A stretch of 64,000 bases of DNA from Gymnothorax reevesii (GCA_029721435.1 CM056573.1:154215947-154279946), one strand, 5' to 3'; counted from the stretch's first letter, positions 11,940 to 23,989 are shown. A program made the numbers and translations. The notes: generated from the sequence alone by a model not told the origin.

Positions 11940-12628
11940 TGCTAATACTGTCGCTATAAGATTCACAGGATTGAATACCGACCAGCAGAACCATTCGCCA
12001 ATAAACGCATATCATTTATATCACTTTTCTTATCTTTTTAATTTTCATCTTCATTATGTACTCCATCAATAATACCAGCAGGTTTGTGGGGTCTAATATG
12101 TGAGGGTGAGGGTGGAGGGATATTTCAACACATGAATATTTTCTTTGCATGGGTAAAAATACAAGTAATTAACTTCAGCCTCGCCCTTTTCTAATACCAT
12201 GAGAACTGTTATGTATTCAGTTGAAATGGCCCTCATCTTTTCATACAAAGCACATTACCTGGTCAATTGATCTGTCGTCTCCCAAATACCTCTACACTCT
12301 GCTTGGGGTAGCAATAGGCAACTATGTTCTCTGCTGATCTACTCGTTCTTCGCCTCACAAAATTGCCAATTCGCTATGGTGTTAAAGCACTGGTTTAAAG
12401 GGCATGACTGTGGCTGCTCTGATTGGCCGCAATGGAACTAATCCCCCACTACACCCAAAGGTAATTAATCTATCTTAGTCCAATCATTTTGACAACAGTG
12501 CCTTGGTTGTGCTATCCCCTCATATGTCAAAATTACTTGAATGAAGTAAACATGCCCAGTATTGATCTAGGAGAGATCACATAGGGCCAAGTTGGTTTGG
12601 ATAGCTTCTTTTCCCTCAATAAATGACA

Positions 12629-12772
12629 TCATCATTGAAAAATGGCACCTTGTATTTACTCAGTTAAACTTTGTGTAATATTTGTTTGATGATCCGAAAC
12701 ATTTTAGTGGGACAAATATGCAAAAAAATAAGAAATCAGGAAGGGGGCACATACTTTTTTACGGCACTGTAA
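12629..12772. mobile_element. Tc1-like transposon end
   Basis: The block GATGATCCGAAACATTTTAG, then an AAATAAGAAATCAGGAAGG core, ending in GGCACTGTA, matches the terminal region of a common fish Tc1-like family (my recognition from memory of that repeat). The opposite end and coding region are absent. Confidence 0.6.
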
Positions 12773-12779
12773 ATACTGT

Positions 12780-14690
12780 GGCTAGACTAGATCTTTTTAA
12801 AAATTGCTTTTTAAAAAAAAATCCATTTGAACCACAATTAATAACACTGATTCCTATTCATTGTAAAGCTACTTAAAAATATATGTATGCTCAAAAGAGG
12901 TCTAACCAACAATACCTTGTTTGGCAAGTCTTCAAAGTAACTTCCAAAAGAGCCAGACAGTTAGAGTCTGAATTGCAGATGTGTCAGACAAAAAAAAGTA
13001 CTTTAATGTGACTGGGACAACTTTCAAAAATTATGTCAAAATATTCCAAACACCAACAAATAAATGAACAAATAAAAAATGTGTCCATGAGTCAGAGCTC
13101 TCCAGCCGAAGTCAGATGGACCAGTGAGATGGTTAAAAACTACAGCAGAATTGCAATTATTACAATTAAAACTCTCTGCTGAACTGAATTTATGTCTACA
13201 TATGAACCTGTCTCCACAAATGCTGAATGTTGTGTTGTGAGCTTCACAAAGTTTGTATTCACGACTCTGCTTCTGATGATTTATAACCAACTGCCACTGG
13301 TCTACAGAGTTTTTAAGCAGGAATTATAGCAAGAAAGAGACGGAGTACATGCAGGCAAGACAGTGCACCTAACAGGTCAAGGGGAACACGACAGCTATGA
13401 CTGTGACAGACACAAAATGAGTGAATGAAAAACCGTCAGTCAAGTAATTTCTGAATCAGACGGCAGCCATTTAAAACCAGATGCCTGCTGAGGAGGGGGG
13501 TAGTTGTGGTTGGAAAAAAATTGAAACATGCTCAGTTGCTTCATGTGAAATTCTTTAGAATTGCTTGCCCTTTACTCTTTGTGCTGTGACCTGTATAAGG
13601 AAATGCTGTCACATTCATTGACAATCAGATGACTCAGATCAAGAGAGCTGTAAACAAGACCGCAATTCACTTTGACCTTAATTTCAATAAACGTGTAGCT
13701 TCTTTGAAATGTAGTACAATATTTGAAGGAATAAAAAACAATTTTGAGAGTTTTATAAAGGGAACTAACAATAATATAAAGCAAATTCTTTAAGATCTTT
13801 AATGAAAGGGGATCCATGTACAGGGTATTTGTCCTATTTCTTTGATTATCATGTTGGTTGAAATTAATTAATAAATTAATCACAAAAACAATGTAAATGA
13901 TACATTTTTGATTGGCCAAAAGCCTGAAAAGAAAGGAAAGTTATTTAATCAGCTGCAATGTGAGCACAAGCCTGTTTTAAATCTTCAGTGAAGTCTATTG
14001 GTTTGGGGTCATCTATTTGCACACCACAAGGTCTGACAACTGCAGATTTTATACCCTCCCTATACCTGTCAGTCAGGTGTAAGAAAAGTCTAGCCAATCA
14101 GTATTATTAACTGTCCAGTTAATTACCTGGCAGAAAAGAAAACCAGTGCTGGATTTGGATCTGAGTTCCAGATTTGGTGATCCCTGTGATAGGTATTTGG
14201 ATCATGACTTTACCTCAAATGCCACCACAATGAACTTGATTTGAAAGATACTTACTTGATATGTAAACATTCAGGTTTTAATTGTGTTAAGAAGAATTTG
14301 ACAAGAATATTGTATGAAACTTGCCAGAATTACAGCCAATCTAAACCATGGTCCCCTAAATTACTATTTTAATACATTATTTAAAATAATTTGCAGTCAA
14401 TGACTGCCTGAAGTACCAGAAACCCATGCATCAAAATCAACATAAGGTTAGATTTCATGGGTAATTTCCCATCAAGCCTTCACTGCAGCTCTCTTTAGTA
14501 ACTGCTTTTTGATATCTTGCGCTGACTACGGGTTTATTTCCCTCCTCGCGGGTCGGCAGGTTTTGCTGTTAATTTGCGGGTCTGACCTGCCACATGCGGG
14601 TCACTTGGGGGCTATGCAATGGAATATCTAGGCGGCTAATACCATGCTTTTTAACGTTAGTTCTAATTACTTCAATAGCTAGCTAGTTAT
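12780..14690. other. No gene seen
   Basis: Short frames at 13036-13290 and 13572-13919 (minus) lack recognisable motifs and splice context. The GC-rich stretch 14520-14610 with repeated GCGGGTC words looks like an old DNA-transposon end but is not assignable. Confidence 0.4.
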
Positions 14691-14699
14691 CTCAAGCAG

Positions 14700-15040
14700 G
14701 GGACAGACAGACACAGGTCGGGCCGAATCCATCCACTTCAGGAGAGTAATCAGACATCGGTACATCAACATGAGGAGTTGAAATATGGGCGACTAGTGAG
14801 GATGCTGAAGGCTTTGCATCTTCCGAGCGCGATACATAGGCCTTCAACATGTTGATGTGACAGACCCGGGCTTTGCGTTTCTTGTCATGAGTTTTGACAA
14901 TGTAGTCGGTATCTCTTAATTTTTTTTGTATAATATAGGGCCTGGCGAGCCTTGCCCGGAGGGTGGAGTGGGAAGAAGCACCAAGACTGAATCCCCAACC
15001 TTAAACGAGCGTTGAACCAATTTTTGGTTAAAGCGGGACT
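14700..15040 (-). pseudogene. Ty3/gypsy integrase C-terminus relic
   Basis: Reading the minus strand from 15040, the translation gives FKVGDSVLVLLPT, then after a one-base shift near 14945 it gives RPYIIQKKLRDTDYIVKTH and KKRKARVCHINMLKAYV. This order (a VGD..LVLLP segment, a GPY/F-like module, then a CHINMLK motif) is the classic end of Ty3/gypsy pol. The catalytic core is missing upstream of about 15050. It is too damaged to form a long frame. A related LTR block follows but cannot be joined to it with certainty. Confidence 0.7.
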
Positions 15041-15719
15041 TCTGCTTGGGCCTGAATTGGGCACTTCCGGGGTAGGGCGGTGCTTTTATAAGGGCGCCAC
15101 GTGCACTACTGTGGGAGACGAGCTCTTCGACTTTTATGTAATTAGCCCTCCTGTACTGTGAGTATCTCGATTGCCTTCTGTGTTGGACTGGTTTGTTTTG
15201 ACCTAGGATTCTTGCCTTGCCTTGCTTTTGGTTTGTTTGGATTCCTGTGGTTGACCCTTGGCTTGTCGCACTGTGACTTTGATTTTTGGCTTTGCCCTTC
15301 TATCTGGTTGTTCGGTAATAGATGCCCAGTTTTTAACTTTTATTCGCTTGTCTGACTACCTGGCTCGTCTCGCCCTTCCTGCGCGCTGTTCGGTTACTCT
15401 GGTTTGTTAGGGTATTCCCAGCTGGATGTTATTATCCTTTCATTGGATAATTCTTGTTTTGCTTACTTATTTTCCCTTTGTTATTTTTGGAGGTGACTCT
15501 GGGTGGAAACTTCTTTCCGAAGGGGGTACACGGTTCGTATGCTCAGTCGAGGGCTCACCATTAGCTTACCTTAAATCAATTCCCGTGCACTTTGCCTAAC
15601 TTGCAATCAAGCCATCTATTCAGCCAGCTGGCCAATCAAAACCAAAATGTGGCCTATAATGATTAAGAGGAGATAATGAGAAGCAGACCGACCTAACCAG
15701 GCTGCCGTGTTAGATTTAA

Positions 15720-15934
15720 CCCTTGTATGGTGTTAGGATTTTTGTTACTCAGTCAGTGTTCATGGGTCTGGGACCCGCTAGAGTTTTGGGTTTTCAAAAT
15801 TGTTTGATTGTGGTGTTTCATGTTAAAATGCTCAACAGATGTTTACTTCATCCCAATTACATGTCATATGAACAGCAAACATGGTTTGATGAAAACTGAA
15901 AACGGGTCCCACAGACCCAGACACCATACAAGGG
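15720..15934. mobile_element. 215-bp piggyBac-like MITE
   Basis: Flanked by TTAA (15716-15719 and 15935-15938), with terminal inverted repeat CCCTTGTATGGTGT. Removing it restores the match between the two arms of the host fold-back element, so it inserted later than that element. Confidence 0.85.
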
Positions 15935-16923
15935 TTAAAGAATGTCAGTAATCTGAATAGCAGACCGCTGAATTCTGCCTCTCATCGTGAAACGTTAACG
16001 TATTATTCAAAAGGATTTCTTAATAATAAAATCATGGCCCATTAAGATGGCCCTTATTTTAAGGGTTTAAAAATATACGCCAAGTGGAAAACATTGTGCG
16101 AAGCATATCGAATGTGAATGTGTGTGAGAAATAATTTTCGCATTGCAAGCAATGGACAAATGCGCTGAAGACTTGGCAAGCATATTCAGGAAAATCTGCG
16201 CCGCAAATTTTTCAGCATTTTTATGTAATAATTGAGCAAGATTAATTTGAAGTAAAGTAATTCATAGCTTCTGATTTTAGTTACTTTTGAGCATCTAAAT
16301 AGCCTATAGTGAAGGTGGAAAACATTTTGTTTAAGCATATCAAACGTGACATGTAAATTGTTATTGCATTTGCACACAATGGTCAAATGTAGTAATCCAG
16401 AAAATGCATTTAGGCAAATTGCATGCTGAACTAAGCAACGTTAAGGTCTTCAAAATCATCCTCTACTCCACAATTGCTTTCACCCCCTTTCCATTTACTT
16501 TGCTCAATTTGCAATCAAACAGTTGATTCGCTCAATGAACAATTTGAATTGGTTGGCAGTCTTAATTTATTTTGAAATCTTTTTTTTTTTTTTTTTTTCT
16601 CCGTATTTTGAAATTTAAATGGCCATGAAACATGACGAAGTTGCCTGAAAGAGTCTGGTACTTTATTTCTAATTTCATTTGGCCTCTGTGTGCAAATGCG
16701 TTTACAATTTACATGCTATGTTCGATACGCTTAAACAAAATGTTTTCTACCTTCACTGTAGGCAATTAAGACGCTCGAAAGTAACCAGAATCAAGAGCTA
16801 TGAATTACTTTATTTAAAATTTGTCCTGTTCAATTATTATTTCGGTGCATCTGTCTAGTGCGTGCAATGTGAAAATGATTTCTTACTTTCACGTTCGATA
16901 TGCTTCGTCGCGTATATTTTTAA

Positions 16924-17097
16924 GGCAGTTGCCACGGGTAGGGTAGTTTTCCAATGCATTTCAATGTAGAGAGCTACGGCAGTCCCCATTTCAAACCCTG
17001 CCTTAAAACTAACCCTTCCCCTAACCATAATCCTTATCCTAATCCCTTGACGTTGACTGCCATACCAATAAGAACAGCTGTATATCTATACACTAGG
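16924..17097. mobile_element. 174-bp unidentified insertion with 9-bp duplication
   Basis: TATTTTTAA occurs at 16915-16923 and 17098-17106. The sequence between has no counterpart in the opposite arm of the fold-back element, so it is a later insertion. It contains CTAACCC-like words but no recognised element end. Family unknown. Confidence 0.65.
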
Positions 17098-18047
17098 TAT
17101 TTTTAAACGCTTTAAAACCAGGGGCATCTTAATGGATTTTATTTTTAAAAATTTTTTTTAACAGTACTCAAAAATGCAACAATGAGATGTGAATTCAGAG
17201 GTCTGCTATTTATTCAGATTTTTGACATTCTTTCAGTCTAAAACGGAAGCTTGATTAGGTCTGCCTGCTTCCAATTATCTCTTCTTAATCATTATAGGCC
17301 ACATTTTGGTTTTGATTAGTCAGCTGGCTGAATAAATGGCTTGATTGAAGTTAGGCAAAGTACACGGGCATTGATTTAAGGTAAGCCAAGGTGAAGGAAG
17401 CTGTCCAACCTCGCTGGTAATTAGCAGACTTCAAATCGCACTTTTCTTCCCAGAAACATTTCAAATGACCTCTGATAATTGCTCCACGTGGCATTAGGTA
17501 TAGAAAAGCTAATAAGCAGCCTCACCTGTCTGCCCCATAGTGGCAGTTACTTATATTGCAATTAAAAATATTGCAGTAGATATATCGCCCAGCCCTAGCT
17601 CAGTCCACGCTTTTGGACTGAGTGTTCTGGAGTTACGTGTTTAAAAGCCGACCCGTGCCTGGTAAGCCTTCGAAGACTAGTGGTAGGTGTTAGTTAGCTC
17701 TGGTTAGGCAGTATAGGGACCGGTATTCTGTTCAGCATTTAGATTCTTTTGTGTTTGCCGCAGTTTTCTCCTCCCATGCTTCCCTCATTTATCTACCTGT
17801 GGCCGCGCTACCTAGACCGGGTCATAACACTAGCTAAGTAGCTAAGTGACCTGTTTCTCAATCTCAATTTACTAGCTTGGCAGTTAGCAAGCAAACGGTT
17901 TTTAACTGGTGAAAAGCTGTTTGCACTGAATATAGCTTTGCTGATAATAGTACATAAAACTCATTTTTCAAAATTCTCCAGTGGCCATAAAGTAGCGCCA
18001 GGTGAGGAACAACTTCATCTGTTCAAGACATCTAATGGTGAGTAACT

Positions 18048-19183
18048 TGTGAGGTACAGTTCTGGAACCTCTCACAAGAGACAGGAATCAAAAAAATGTA
18101 TGCCTTTAATGGGGTCCGAGTCAAAGCCAAAATACACAGGAATTGCCAAGCCACAATACAAAATCCAAAAACAGTATCGACTAGACAGGCAGGGGTCAGA
18201 ACCAGTAAGACAGATGAGCAGAGGTACAAGAACGATAAGCAAAAAGTCGTAGTTGATGAGCAAAGCCAATGGTCATACACAAGGCATCCAAACACAGAAC
18301 TTGTGGTCATACAAAAATGGGTCAAAATCCAGAAAGACAAAAACAGTACAAAAAGGGCTATGACAAGAATCAAGGTCAGACTTTCCAGTAGACGCGAAAC
18401 AATATTCTATGGCATACGAGGCGCTCTGCACAAGGAAGTATTGATCAACATTCTGAAAAGAGCTGTGAGTGAAAAGACTCCTAATATACACTCGGGAAAG
18501 GTCACATACTCTATAGGGATCAGGTGTAGGGCATGAGGCTAATTACATCGGGAGATTCATATGAGGGAAACCCTAACCACGAAAACTGTATGAAACGGGA
18601 ATCACACAAATAGCCTATGACATTTAAACAGCTCCGGTCCAGGAGTTCTACGTGCACAGATAAGGAGAAGGAGAGTAATTAAGCACGTGCGAGAGATTCT
18701 CGCTGAACACAAAGGAAAGAACAGGGAGAGCTCAGTAAGAGGCGGAGATTAGAACAGGGCGATTGCTGAGAAGGAATTAGTCTAATTTATTAGCGATGCA
18801 ACTTTACATTTTAAACTAGAGTGCTTGTTAGTAAGTTAGTAATCTTATGTACGTGGATTAGTTGGGTTAGTGGACTATGATACAAAATACAAATGTTAGT
18901 CTTGTTAGTAATCAGAACAGAAGGGCGAAGGAAGAAAACGAAATTTGAAGGAGTATTTTAAACACCAGAACTCATTCAAATCACCGGAAGTCAGTGAGCA
19001 CGCAGACAGGGAAAACGGACTGAACCAACTAGATCACAAGACAGGGGAGACAAGTGCAATGGAGCAGAAAATGGAATGAACCAAAAATTCTGAATGTTAC
19101 AAGAACCAAAAAGAATAAATGAAACACAATAATCATGAACACAAAACCAGCACATAAACACGACCAAAACCATAGCTATGACA
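18048..19183 (-). mobile_element. Solo LTR (family B), 1136 bp
   Basis: Begins TGTGAGG, ends TATGACA, and is flanked by 5-bp repeats TAACT (18043-18047 and 19184-19188). The minus strand is the sense orientation (TGTCATAGC start, late ATTAAAGG poly(A)-like signal). It shares AGGCGGAGA(T/C)TAGAACAGGGCG with the LTRs at 4077 and 53692. Open frames across it (for example 18096-18536) are chance. Confidence 0.8.
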
Positions 19184-19189
19184 TAACTG

Positions 19190-19915
19190 ATATACAAATT
19201 ATAGTTTTTGGGTGGAGTGTCACTTTAATCTAGCTGATGCAATCATGCCCTTCAAGCTATAGCTAATGCCAATTACAGTGAAATACATTATGTAATTTTA
19301 TTATTATTTAATTAAGCCTCTATTAAACTGAGGAATCCCACTGAAATATACAAAATGCAGATATGGCCAAACATTATCCTGTTCAAAACCTAACAACCAC
19401 TCCAAGAGTAAACGCAAGCAAGCCACAATCTAATTTTTAAGCTCATGTCAAATAACATTCACGAATACCGTTGCTGGCCACCTAACTCATCTTCGATTGG
19501 TGGTTCTTGCCAAAAGGTCACCCAATCAGCCAAGAGCAGAGAACATGAATATTCATATATTCACTTCATTAGAGATGTAAGGCTAAACGCTGGCTATAAA
19601 GCTGAGGCCTGACTGATATCAGTCAGTGACCATTGGGAGCAACCAGCACTTGATATGTATGGATTCCAGGCTATGCTAGATAGCTAGTGAACTGGCTATG
19701 CTTATTAGCAATAGCTTCGCGTGACAGTATATGACGCTAGGTTCTGAGCTTACTCTGAATGACACCTCTTTTGTAAAGAAGTTATTTCAAGACTGACACC
19801 TCAAAAAACGAAACATTATTGCAGGTACAATAGTGAATAAATGACACTTTCTCTGTTTATGGTTCCATAAAATAATTTATTGATGTGGTTGAGTTTCAAC
19901 TAAGTCTGTGTAAAG
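19190..19915. other. No gene seen; upstream of a candidate gene
   Basis: No transposon signature. Contains a TATAAAG word at about 19598, but the sequence after it has early stops in all frames. Confidence 0.4.
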
Positions 19916-19925
19916 TATATAAAAG
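19916..19925 (+). promoter_or_regulatory. TATA box of candidate host gene
   Basis: TATATAAAAG, a strong TATA box, about 80 bp before the first ATG (19996) of the candidate gene. A start of transcription near 19946 would be expected. Confidence 0.35.
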
Positions 19926-19995
19926 ACGAGTAAGCACTTGTTCATCACATTATAGGAGTGGGAGTCACAGCGTCGTGAAGAAAACTGATTTTGCA

Positions 19996-22615
19996 ATGTT
20001 CGACTGTAATGAAACAGCTCAGATTGTAATCTCACCAGTGAATCTATCCCATCAACCACAAGTTATCATGCAAAGAGGAACTTCGTGCCATTATGTTTCC
20101 TATTTGTTTCACCTACATGGAAAGTAAAACTATTTTCCCTTGAGCTTGGTCATACAGGAACTATTGACCCAAAAATGAGTAAAAGACAGTGATGGGTTTT
20201 GTAATCCAAGTGCATGTGGCACTTGCCTGGGACTGTCCCTCTGTGGTTACAGCTCTTGAATGAATGAATGATTTTTGAGGCCTCCCGTTTCTGTACATTT
20301 ATTTACTTAGACTACTCACCGCCATAATTTTAACATGTTTTACTTATACATCACTTTGCATGCATGTTAGTGTGTGTGTAGATGCATGTGTAAGGAAGAG
20401 ATATAAATTCTGTTTATGTTTTTTCCACAGAATTGGAAAGTCATACTGTCTGCACGTGTATCCATGTGCATATGAGATATTGTAATTCTAGTTCCTCGGA
20501 AGTGCTGCGCTACTTTCTTGCTAAGAAGATGTTCTGGTTTACAGAGAAACGAAAGGCTCAAAGGTGTGGTCGAAATGAGTCACGCAAAAAGAAGCACCTC
20601 TGCTCATCAAAATTTAACCACAATAAAAGGCATTATACCTGCACTGAATTATCATTATATTGCCTCATCATTGCCATCATTTCTATAGCATTGCTAATCA
20701 GTGTTCTTTTATTGAAATGAAAACTATATCCTGACCAGCTTCATACTGTATTTGATTGTTGATTCCAATTTAATGCTTCGATTGCTCAACTGAAAAAAAT
20801 ACTGAAAAAAAACAACATAGAGCAACATTTTCTCCCTTTTTAATCTGACTTTACTCTTCATTGGATAGCAACACTTGCAAAGATTACAAAGGTGTGCTGA
20901 TACTTCCATTTAATACCATGATTGCAGCCAGTTGGAGACGGTAGATGCAGGAACGTACTATAGAGCAGTGATTTCCACACTCAGTCCAGGGGGACTGTTG
21001 TATACGCTCTTTTGTTCCAGCTACAAGTGTGGTCCCAGAATTTATACGGGTTGTCACTTTTTAAAGTTACAATATCACAGGGATTATTTTCCCTCATAAG
21101 CCACATTATGTAAGAAATAGCAATGCTTTCCCTGAAGAATTCAGTATTTATTTTGTGACACATTCCATACAATTTTTTATTGCATAAAAAGAGGGAAAAC
21201 CAGAGTAATTAAAATTTCAGTTGGCTGATGATTCATAAAACTGCCCACACATCACTTTATGAAATTTTCAATAGAAAGGACCACACCTCAACAACAAGCC
21301 GTTTTAATGGTTTAATAAAGAAAGGGCGTCAGGGATGAGAGGAGGGTGTGAAGGGGAGCGATGGAGGTGGAAGGAGGATGTCTTCGGTCAGGCTGGTTTG
21401 AGAGGATGTATTAAGGGCCGGGCAGCTGGAGACTCAGGGTGGGGGTTCAGGCTCTAGCATGGTTCTGCCTGAGCCAATTACGAACCCACTAAATGATACC
21501 TGAAATGAGATGTAGGAGAGGTTTGCATTGGATTGAATCTGAAGGGCTGAGGTCAGTATGGAAGCGATAGGGAAGTGCAAAGAGAGGGAAGAGGTACGGA
21601 TGAGGCTGCTGGATAAAGGCAAGGAAAGGGGAGGTGGGTCAAGACAAACAAGGTGGAATGAGTTGACAGCTGCCTTGACAGGTGATTAGAGGTGAGGTTG
21701 AGGTATGGCTCTGCTTCCAACCTAAGTTAACTTTTTCAACATTTCACTAGCAAGGACCATGGCTTAACAACAAGATGTTTTAAAAATGTAATCGAGAATT
21801 GATGTTAGAGATTAATAGATGGGTGTAAAGAGGAAGGATGAAGGCGGAGGGAGGACGTCGTTGGTCACGCTGGTCTGGGAGGATGTATTAAGGACTGGGT
21901 AGAGGGAGACTGACGGCAGTTCACATAAGTGAACTATTAATGTCATTTAAATGTATAACCACTAAGTCTAACCATTTTTAAGATAATGAAGAATTCAAAA
22001 ATAAGGCAGATTGTAATGAGTCAGTCCCATTCTGGGAAAACATTTTTGTAAGAAATTAAAGCTGCTAGAAGTGATTTGTTTTTCTTAAACAAGAGTTAAA
22101 TAGCTGCACATTCCGGAAGAGATCATTGATTTAGAGTATCTGGTCCATAACACAGGTCTCTCAGTCACTGTCCTCTGCAGTAAACCAGAAAATAAAATTC
22201 TGGAGTCAGCCTCTGCCTCAATCATATTAGGTGAGAGAACACCAGAAAGAGGCGGTCCTCTCTGCTTGTGAACGCGCAGAGAGCTGAATATGTCTATGAC
22301 CCATCGGATTCTGTGACCTCAGGGGCTGATATTCTACAGTATCAGTATGTGTGTATGTTCAGAAAACCAGAAAACTAGCTGTTTATTGCTTCACCGCTGT
22401 CTAGAAAAATGTTGTCTAATCTTATTCAATTACTTGAAAAAATGCAAAATGAAGCAAATATGAACACTGAGCTTTAATTCCTCATGAAATGTGTATGCAT
22501 TTTTTGACATAATATCATTCAAGAGGAAATGTATTTACTTTGCAGATATCTGTCCACCTGAGGGACGAGCGTTTCTGTCACATACTGAACCCTATAAAGA
22601 TACAGCGTGTCTGTG
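19996..22615 (+). CDS. Candidate spliced host gene, four exons, C-terminus unresolved
   Basis: Proposed coding exons: 19996-20123 (ATG to donor AA|GTAAAA), 20431-20481 (acceptor TTTTTTCCACAG, donor TT|GTAATT), 22181-22230 (acceptor CACTGTCCTCTGCAG, donor TTAG|GTGAGAG) and 22546-22615 (acceptor TTTACTTTGCAG, donor TGTG|GTAAGA). Junction phases agree at every step (2, 2, 1), and in the three internal exons the chosen frame has no stop. The product would start MFDCNETAQIVISPVNLSHQ and carry six cysteines in the four exons, with no signal peptide. Possible later exons begin at 22833 and 23024 but both reach a stop quickly in the required phase. I do not recognise the protein; a chance model is possible. 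Confidence 0.25.
20433..20720 (+). CDS. Small membrane-protein-like reading frame
   Basis: A 95-codon frame with a basic middle (NESRKKKH) and a hydrophobic C-terminal segment of about 20 residues (YCLIIAIISIALLISVLLL) ending in Lys, as in tail-anchored proteins. It overlaps exon 2 of the candidate gene in another frame and starts just after the same splice acceptor. No family recognised; it may be chance. Confidence 0.12.
   Translation: MESHTVCTCIHVHMRYCNSSSSEVLRYFLAKKMFWFTEKRKAQRCGRNESRKKKHLCSSKFNHNKRHYTCTELSLYCLIIAIISIALLISVLLLK
21268..21920. repeat. Two-copy direct duplication, 477-bp spacing
   Basis: Segments at about 21268-21440 and 21745-21920 share AAGGACCA, AACAACAAG, GTCAGGCTGGT-like and GAGGATGTATTAAGG words in the same order, offset 477 bp. 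It lies in the proposed intron between exons 2 and 3 of the candidate gene. Confidence 0.65.
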
Positions 22616-23930
22616 GTAAGAGATGAGGGGTACTTTTGCATGACAGTTTCTTGGGAGTCCCTTGAGTGACAGGTGTGTAATGTTTCCCTATGTCTCTGGA
22701 CCCAGTGTGTGTGGGGCATACTAAAGGGGTCTTTCCAGGCTCAGAAAGGGGAACCACACTCGACAGTCATTTTCAGATATTTTCTGAAGGGTACACACAA
22801 AATATGAATTCTCACTCTAATACATATTACAGTGTTTCAGTCTGTGAGGGAATGCCTTATGCTCCAATTTCTCTTCTATGAACTGACAAGCCCATGAGGT
22901 ACGTTATAATTTAGCACTAAAATCTTATCATGCTTAGCGACCAGGACTGACATTTTATGACTTTCTCATATTAAATGACAATTAGAATATTTTTCCCCGG
23001 TATATTCAACTCTTTTTTTTCAGGCCACAGGATCCCCTGCTCTGGATGTGATTGTCCTGAAAATGTTGAACTAAAAAGAAGAGATCATAATACTGAAAGT
23101 ACCCCTGAAAAAAGTGGCTTTTACTTCCAAATCTGTAAACTACAATCACAAAAGTTTTGCCAATCATCTGGATAATAATTAGCAACATTTGTCTGTCTAA
23201 AAATGGTACTTTGTTAAGGAAATCTCCAAATCTCAATGAGGACACTAACAGAGTTCTTATGGGGCCACATTGATGGTGCCTGAACTGCAGGTGCCTCAGT
23301 CATAAAAAAATATCAAAATCATAACATTATTTCAGGTTGCAAGGATGGTTCAGGCGACTTCATTTCCTACCAGCATGCTGATTCCTTAAGGTATTGTGCT
23401 ATTCCTAAACTACTGAAGTTTAGAATACAATATATTCAACTTTATCATATAAATGAATCCTGAGTCAATGTAAAATTTGCGTCTCTCTGACAAAAACACA
23501 CATAGGCTACATATATAAAATAACAATAGCACTCATATATCCCATAAATAATTAAAAATGGGTGAAATACAGCTATGTCGTGTGGTTTTTGATATCACAC
23601 ACGTGAAATTCAGGTTTCTCTTGTCGTAATTATCAGATTCTGTTCACACACAAATTTCAACCATTTTGCAATGGTAACGTTACCAATCCTGCTGGTAACT
23701 GTTAACCATTGCTAGCGTTAGCTTCTAGCTAGCGGTCTAATCGTCTAATCGAGTCAATTGGATGAATAATTTGCTACCTAGCCTGCAGATGCTTTCCGGC
23801 ATTAAATTAATAAGTTACACGAGTAACTGTTATCGTAGAAGCTTGAATTTATTGATTTATAGGCAAAACATGTTGGCTCGCGAATTATTCCCCCTTTTGA
23901 ATGAAATAGACTGCCAACTAAAAGCTAATG

Positions 23931-23948
23931 CCCCCCCCCCCCCCCCCC
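23931..23948. repeat. Poly(C) run of 18
   Basis: Eighteen consecutive C. Homopolymer; may be length-variable or an assembly weak point. Confidence 0.95.
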
Positions 23949-23989
23949 TTCCAAATAATACAATGCTGACATTTATAGGATCACTAGGA

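Larger units (their letters stand above)
15549..17597. mobile_element. Fold-back hAT element, 2.05 kb
   Basis: Perfect 8-bp direct repeats GCTCAGTC flank it (15541-15548 and 17598-17605), and its ends share AGGGCT (right end reverse complement TAGGGCTGGGCGATATA). Eight-bp duplication with a TAGGG end fits the hAT superfamily. Nearly the whole interior is a giant inverted repeat: 15565-about 16450 pairs with 17395-about 16500, with matched blocks such as CCAAAATGTGGCCTATAATG. Two later insertions (15720-15934, 16924-17097) sit in the arms. About 200 bp of subterminal sequence present on the right has no counterpart on the left. No transposase, so non-autonomous. Confidence 0.75.
15070..17828. 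mobile_element. LTR-like block, split by a hAT insertion
   Basis: The parts 15070-15540 and 17606-17828 flank a complete insertion with perfect 8-bp target duplications, so they were once contiguous. The left part has a TTTATAAGG box (about 15084) followed by T-rich sequence typical of fish LTR leaders; the right part ends GGGTCATAACA, an LTR-like terminus. Orientation and full borders are unresolved. Confidence 0.35.

Noticed and set aside
16970..17060. Interstitial telomere repeat
   Set aside because: CTAACCC-like words are irregular and few; they lie within a small insertion.
18032..18536. Frames of 113 and 146 codons
   Set aside because: They lie inside a solo LTR with clear borders, and have no domain signature.
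23024..23390. Further exons of the candidate host gene
   Set aside because: Acceptor sites at 23024 and 23335 look good, but joining exon 4 to the first of them reaches a stop after nine codons in the required phase.
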